Assembly (NCBI GenBank): GCA_037043015.1
Contig: CM073330.1
Location: 8,326,012 to 8,390,011 of the forward strand
Source of the DNA: Bryum argenteum
Lineage: Eukaryota; Streptophyta; Bryopsida; Bryales; Bryaceae
Reading direction: 5' to 3'
DNA length: 64,000 bases
Position 1 is the first letter of the stretch. Each line of letters starts with the position of its first letter. Shown here piece after piece: positions 59,183 through 64,000 of the stretch. The position numbers and the translations under genes were made by a program. The notes below the pieces were generated by a model, which had not been told where the DNA came from, made no database searches, and was given only the letters and a program-made list of their open reading frames with translations.

Positions 59183-59479
59183 TTGGAGACTTGCAGCAGT
59201 TACTTTAATAGGGGCTGCTTTGAGCCAAAAATGATTTCCAAGTGGAAAAGGATGAGTAACTCACCTTCCGCATGTCATTGGTGACGTTCGACTCTACACC
59301 AACTGATTCAGTAGAATGTACAACCTATTCATGTTTGACTTCTAGAGTGTGAAGTATAGTCTAGAACTTCTCCCAATGGCGACACAGTTTGTATATGCAT
59401 GCGTATGACGCTTTGATAAGCTCCTTTTGCAATGTCTTCAACCTAAGATCTACAATTTAATAGATTTGAGGTTGGAACA

Positions 59480-59578
59480 TTGCTTATTTTTTTAAGAAGG
59501 GTGCTAAAGCATGCCCCAAGACATTGCCCAAGTAAGCAATGTTTGTCACATTGCTTACCCCCTTCTTTTCTAGTAGTG
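59480..59578. mobile_element. Fragment of a third CACTA-type MITE
   Basis: Ends ACCCCCTTCTTTTCTAGTAG followed by TG, the same right end as 58922-59182; GCAATGTTTGTCACATTGC just inside is palindromic. The left end is not seen. Confidence 0.5.
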
Positions 59579-59784
59579 ACCCTACCAATACATCCCGACT
59601 CCCAAGGCCGTGCATTAGCACAACTTCTACTCCTTCGGACGGCAATCCTCCAACCATTTCTCCACAGCCTCCTTAGAAACTCTCTTCTCATGATCTTCAA
59701 CATCGTTTACCTACTCACCCAAGTTGACCTGAACAATTGCCATTCACTTTTCTGATGTGTGAAACCTGATTATGCCGTTAACAT

Positions 59785-61110
59785 TCAAATGCATTTTAAA
59801 ACAGAGCTACAGCAGCAGTTGTGCGGTATTGATCGTACCGTTGGAGTGTCAGCTAGTGTCGTCGTGGTTGTCTCCACAAGTGCAGGGAGGTAGGTAGGCC
59901 ATCTCCAGCACTGGTACATCCACCCATGTTGGTGTTTCGACTTGCACTTCTGCAGATACCTGAATGCTACTCGAGACCCCAGCACCTGTTACCGATGCGA
60001 TTCTCGTGTACTTCCTCTTTGTACCAGTGACCTTGAACGGCTCTGGAGACTTCAGTTTCTTTTCCTTCTCACTTTGCAGCATGTGTTTGATCCGGCTGTG
60101 GTGAGTCACTCGTCGGCTTCCCTTGCTAGCGAGCCTGGTGGAGTCACAAAAATCTCCTCAGCACGAACACTAGGGCCTTGAATCACCCCGATCTCAACTT
60201 GAACATTGTCCCTCACTGTTAAAAAGGCTCATTGCAAGGTAAATATGTAGGAAGCGCGCAGTTCACTATCGTATCTTAAAGTTGCTTACCTGAGGTCTTC
60301 CTCTGAATCTGTGGTGTCTCCCTCTTGCCAACTGATATGCAGAGTACTGACGCCTGATGTCTGCGAATACGCTCAAGAGCTCCCGTTCTTGTATTGGAGT
60401 GAGTCCTGATGCCGCAGGGACATCCGGAAGGGTGTGGCACTTGCTCACTTGTAACGTTCCCACTTAACTCCTCCTCAGTAAGTGTGACATGCGGATCGAT
60501 GTATGTCACCCGATGTAAAAAATAAAACTGTAATTCAACGGTACAATCAACGATTAAACCGGTAGATAGTAAACAGCTGAAAGAGTAGCACTATATCGAT
60601 TGAATAAGACCTCGACTTCCGGATAGGCTTCTGGTAGTGGTTCTGATAGCGGCTTCTGGATTTGTTCTGCAGTGGCATTTTCAAGCTCGTGTTGCAGTCG
60701 ATCTGGAAATTGATCACAAGGATTCAGAACATCGCAGTTGAACGTGTGGTGAGATTTATCGTCCATGGCGTGCAAGATGGTTATAAGCGACTGGATACTC
60801 CGGCCTTTCTCACTAGAACGTTCGGCTCATTCAGATTCAGACGAAATCAAATGCTTGGGTCTACTGGCTCACTTAAAAAGAGTGAGTGAAAAAGCTGAGT
60901 TCTTAACACTATCATTTAATGCTATCAATCGACTTGAACTATAAATAATTTGCATAACTTTGATGAACCTGAATGCAGGGTTGCACGAAGTCGTTGATTG
61001 TGAATGAACGTTCCTGTTCGCGTTCAGGAACAGCCTCGTTGGACTGCGAATAAGTTGGCCCCTGAGAATCGTTCGGATCGTGAGCCTGCTCGTCCTGAAC
61101 GTTGGCCATT
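59785..61110 (-). pseudogene. Possible multi-exon gene or gene remnant, function unknown
   Basis: Coding-like pieces on the minus strand: 61109-60982 (MANVQDEQAHDPNDSQGPTY then ERSFTINDFVQPCIQ, before a weak GTTCAT donor); about 60820-60557 (AMDDKSHHTFNCDVLNPCDQ and ENATAEQIQKPL, ending YYLP before GTTTAA); 60520-60290 (open in two frames; one gives TPIQERELLSVFADIRRQYS before a GTAAGC donor at 60289); and 60215-59849 (EPFKVTGTKRKYTRI, then a stop after DNHDDTS). Base composition is higher in GC than around it. I cannot join all pieces in one frame, and I recognise no domain, so it may be a decayed or transposon-derived gene. Confidence 0.35.
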
Positions 61111-61388
61111 CCTGAAAGAGAGAAGAGAAGATGGAAATGAGAAACATTGTGATTATACATCCATAATTCAGGAAACAACGGTTTAATGACACTAGAATTA
61201 AGGATTCGTGTATAAGATTGGAACACCAGTTTGAAACGGCAGTCTGATCAAGAGTAACCAGTTGAAAGCAACTCACAAACATGATTGACGATTCAAAACA
61301 ACTTTTCAAGGACGGGAGCAATCAAAACCTTTACAATAATGTTCTTACCCTTCCAAGAATGGAAAACAACTAATTATGTTGTTTAGTT

Positions 61389-61832
61389 GTGTTGCGTTTA
61401 AAACATAATATACACGGGTGCACAAAAACAAAATTAATAAAGAAGTGCGAGAGAGCAAAATACTCGAGTAGCAAAAAAACATTAAATAGGTTGAAGGAAA
61501 TGGGGCTTGCAAGTCCAACCCTTGATCATTTAAAGACAATAGATCAACAAATACAAACAACACGAAGAAAAACTAGTTAAATGGTGACTACATCAAGACG
61601 TGCAACTTTCCGCTCTTTGGAATCATTGACAGCCCTTGTTGAGAGAGAAAGGAACTCTGACCCTCATATGCTATCAACGATCTGTCAAGCAACAATCACG
61701 TACGTAACGGTGTACAATGCTTGCAAGGAGGCACCACCCACCAATCAAAACTTTGTTGCATCCGCATTGCACGAACAAGTTATGCAAGAGAGATGGGAGG
61801 ACGAAGAGTGGCATAAGGAAGTTGTGCTGTGA
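61389..61832 (+). other. Two adjoining unrecognised open frames
   Basis: 61389-61580 (ending QQIQTTRRKTS) is followed directly by 61581-61832 in the same frame after one stop codon (MVTTSRRATFRSLESLTALV at its start). The second has a plausible amino-acid mix with an acidic end (QERWEDEEWHKEVV). No motif is recognised. It may be an old single frame with a stop. Confidence 0.3.
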
Positions 61833-62385
61833 TGCTCGAATTATATAGGTAGGGAAAAAAATACAAGAGGAGGGGCATGGCAAGATGGGTAGTCGATCAA
61901 TGAAAACAAAATTGAAAATTCCATCATTGTTGATCAATGTGCGACTCGAGTCCAACCTTATAAAGTCAACAAAGCATATTCTAACTTATATTATAAGAAA
62001 TCAAAAGGACGGCGCGTTCATCTCCTATTTTTGTTGAATGTACCCAAATAATTGATATGTTTTTGTATTTATTACAAGGTCTTGCCTTATATGGTAAAAA
62101 AATCTATTATGGTAAAAACTTTTAGTGCTACCTTAAATGCATCTCTTGAGATGAAACCAATTGCATATCTCCTATCAAAAGCTCACATCTACTACTGATA
62201 AGAGATTTATTTCATAACTTTAAGCTCAAGAGCTCTCTTACTAATTTTACAAGGGCAAGCTTCAAAGTTTTGGAAAAAACTTTTGATTAAACTATGAACA
62301 TTATGATCTTAGAAATGGAAAATGTTATGATCTTAAAGTATGTGCTTTTTAAGGTTTATAGCATGTCTCATTCTCTAATTTTTGT
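61833..62385. other. AT-rich intergenic DNA
   Basis: Nothing recognisable. Confidence 0.4.
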
Positions 62386-62700
62386 TAATCTCCAAACTCT
62401 CGTTCCCGGTTCCCACCTTATGTTCCAGGTTCTTCATCTCCCAACTCCCCTTCTTAGTTTCCATCATTCATTCCCCGTTCCCCATTCCCCATCCTCCAAC
62501 TCCCGTTCTTAGTTTTCATCATTTGTTACCCGTCCCCCATGGCCCCATCCCCCAATTGCACTCTCTTCTTATTTTCCATCATTCGTTCCTACTTCTCAAC
62601 ATTTGTTCCTGGTTCTCATTATTTGTTCATCGTTCCAATCCTCCATTCCGAGTTCCTCTCGTATGTTCCCGGTTCCTAGTTCCTCTCAAATAATTCTTTG
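62386..62700. repeat. Pyrimidine-rich GTTCC repeat tract
   Basis: Degenerate repeats of GTTCCCATCATTYRTTCC-like units. The same kind of tract occurs at 63320-63680, 49690-49850 and 56095-56235. Open frames rich in Pro, Ser, His and Phe in it are by-products. Confidence 0.65.
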
Positions 62701-63015
62701 ATCTCCTATACACTATTTATTTGTTTCCATTTTCATGTACCATATTCCTTGTCCCTTCGCCTTCTTTTTATATTAAAAGGATCTAATAAACTTGTAATAA
62801 ATATAAAATAGCACTTACGAGAACTCTTCAAAATCTTTAGAACTCTTCATGAATGCGGTATATATAGCCAAGGTCCGTTTAGCTTTTTTTGCCACCTTTT
62901 TTCAAATGCTTTTTGGTAAGTTTAGGCTCTTAGAGGGGCTACGGGCTCTCTAAATCTCTAATGGGCTTGTAAATTAACAAATATCTACAAAAACGTATTC
63001 TATTATTAATAGTAT

Positions 63016-63135
<120 letters not shown>

Positions 63136-63319
63136 GTCCTTACCCATGTCCTCTGGATACACACATCAAAAAGATCAGATTAAAATATATAAAATGTATA
63201 AAAAATCCACACCTAGGTTTTAAAAAGATACAATGTTGGAGGTTTTTGGTGATGTTGAAATTATGGGATATGCAAGCAATATGCAAGTTTCTTGCTTCTC
63301 AAGTTGAAATCCTTGTTGT

Positions 63320-63680
63320 TTAAGATTTTTAGCACATCCTCCATTCCCCATTTTCTGGTTCTCCGTGTTTCTTTAAGATTTGTAGCATATCCTCTGTTCC
63401 CTCGTTCCATTGTTCCCAATTTCCCTCCTCTATTATGGTTCCCCATTCTCCATTCTTTTCTTATTAGTTCTCTAGCTCCAAACTCTTGTTCATGGTTCCC
63501 ATCTTTTGTTCCTAGTTCCCCATCCCCGAACTTCCCTTATTGGCTACCATCATTTGTTCCTGATTTCCATCATTCATTCCTAGTTCTCATTATCTATTTT
63601 TAGTTCCCATCCTCCATCCTCAGCTTCTATCCTTGATTCCCCGTTCCTAGTTTCCTTCATCCTCTTCACTTCGTCTTTGT
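63320..63680. repeat. Second pyrimidine-rich GTTCC repeat tract
   Basis: Same degenerate units as 62386-62700 (GTTCCTAGTTCCC, CATCATTTGTTCCTG and the like). The two tracts are followed by a shared segment with CCATTTTCATGT and ATATTCCTTGTSCCTTYGCC, so the whole 62.4-62.8 kb unit is repeated at 63.3-63.75 kb. Confidence 0.6.
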
Positions 63681-64000
63681 TCCCATTTTCATGTTTCATA
63701 TTCCTTGTGCCTTTGCCTCCTTGTTATATTCTTAAAAACTAATAAGCTATTAATAATAATAATCAAGTACGACTTATGGGAACTCTTCATACCATGTATA
63801 GTTGTATACATGACCACCGGCAACCGCCCTACCACCGGGAAGGACGCCAATAACAGACAAAACCCTAATCAAGTTCTTTTATACATAGAGATATATATGA
63901 GAAAAATCCTTTGAAGTAATAGAAATAAATAGTTGTCTTTATTGAGCTTAAAAAATAGAATTTGTGATAAAAAATGTCTTGTTTTGGATTTGAATTTGGA

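Overview
This looks like a nuclear genome segment from a land plant. It contains a peroxin-16 gene whose N-terminus starts MEAYKEWVRRN, an intronless SUVH-type SRA-SET histone methyltransferase and a plant-style TKL kinase. GT-AG introns are short, intergenic DNA is AT-rich, and miniature inverted-repeat elements (MITEs) are everywhere. The kinase type and gene style make me lean towards a seed-free plant (bryophyte or other non-flowering lineage); that is inference, not proof.

Layout. 0-4.8 kb: AT-rich, gene-free, with one inverted-repeat element at 0.86-1.5 kb. 4.85-6.95 kb (+): an 8-exon PEX16 gene. 8.5-9.9 kb (-): a 2-exon protein kinase, tail-to-tail with PEX16. 10-20 kb: repeats, MITEs and tandem duplications, with a GC-richer tract at 17.6-18.4 kb that may be the SUVH leader or promoter. 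20.36-22.17 kb (+): SUVH. 22-32.6 kb: several MITE families, plus a GC-rich tract that appears to end in LTR-retroelement remains.

The main find is at 32,649-45,411: a 12.8-kb DNA transposon. It has 22-bp terminal inverted repeats (20/22 matching), is flanked by an exact 4-bp duplication (GAAT), and sits inside a broken SUVH pseudogene whose two halves lie just outside its ends. It carries two converging genes with open frames. One is a 3-exon, 920-aa DDE-like transposase on the + strand. The other is a 7-exon gene on the - strand, 1,108 aa under my splice model, encoding an unknown N-terminal domain, a coiled coil, a RING-like zinc finger, a charged linker and a C-terminal pre-SET/SET/post-SET of the SUVR1/2/4 class. 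A transposon carrying a histone-methyltransferase of the class that marks transposons is the candidate undescribed system here.

45.4-59.2 kb: a mosaic of MITEs and two or three diverged copies of a block that contains a RING-finger gene fragment. 59.5-61.9 kb: unrecognised coding-like fragments. 62-64 kb: pyrimidine-rich GTTCC-type repeats and a long (TA)n tract. Several short elements carry TTAA at their ends followed by CCCT, as piggyBac elements do, and others are CACTA-type with 3-bp duplications. All reads are by eye; no alignment or database search was possible.
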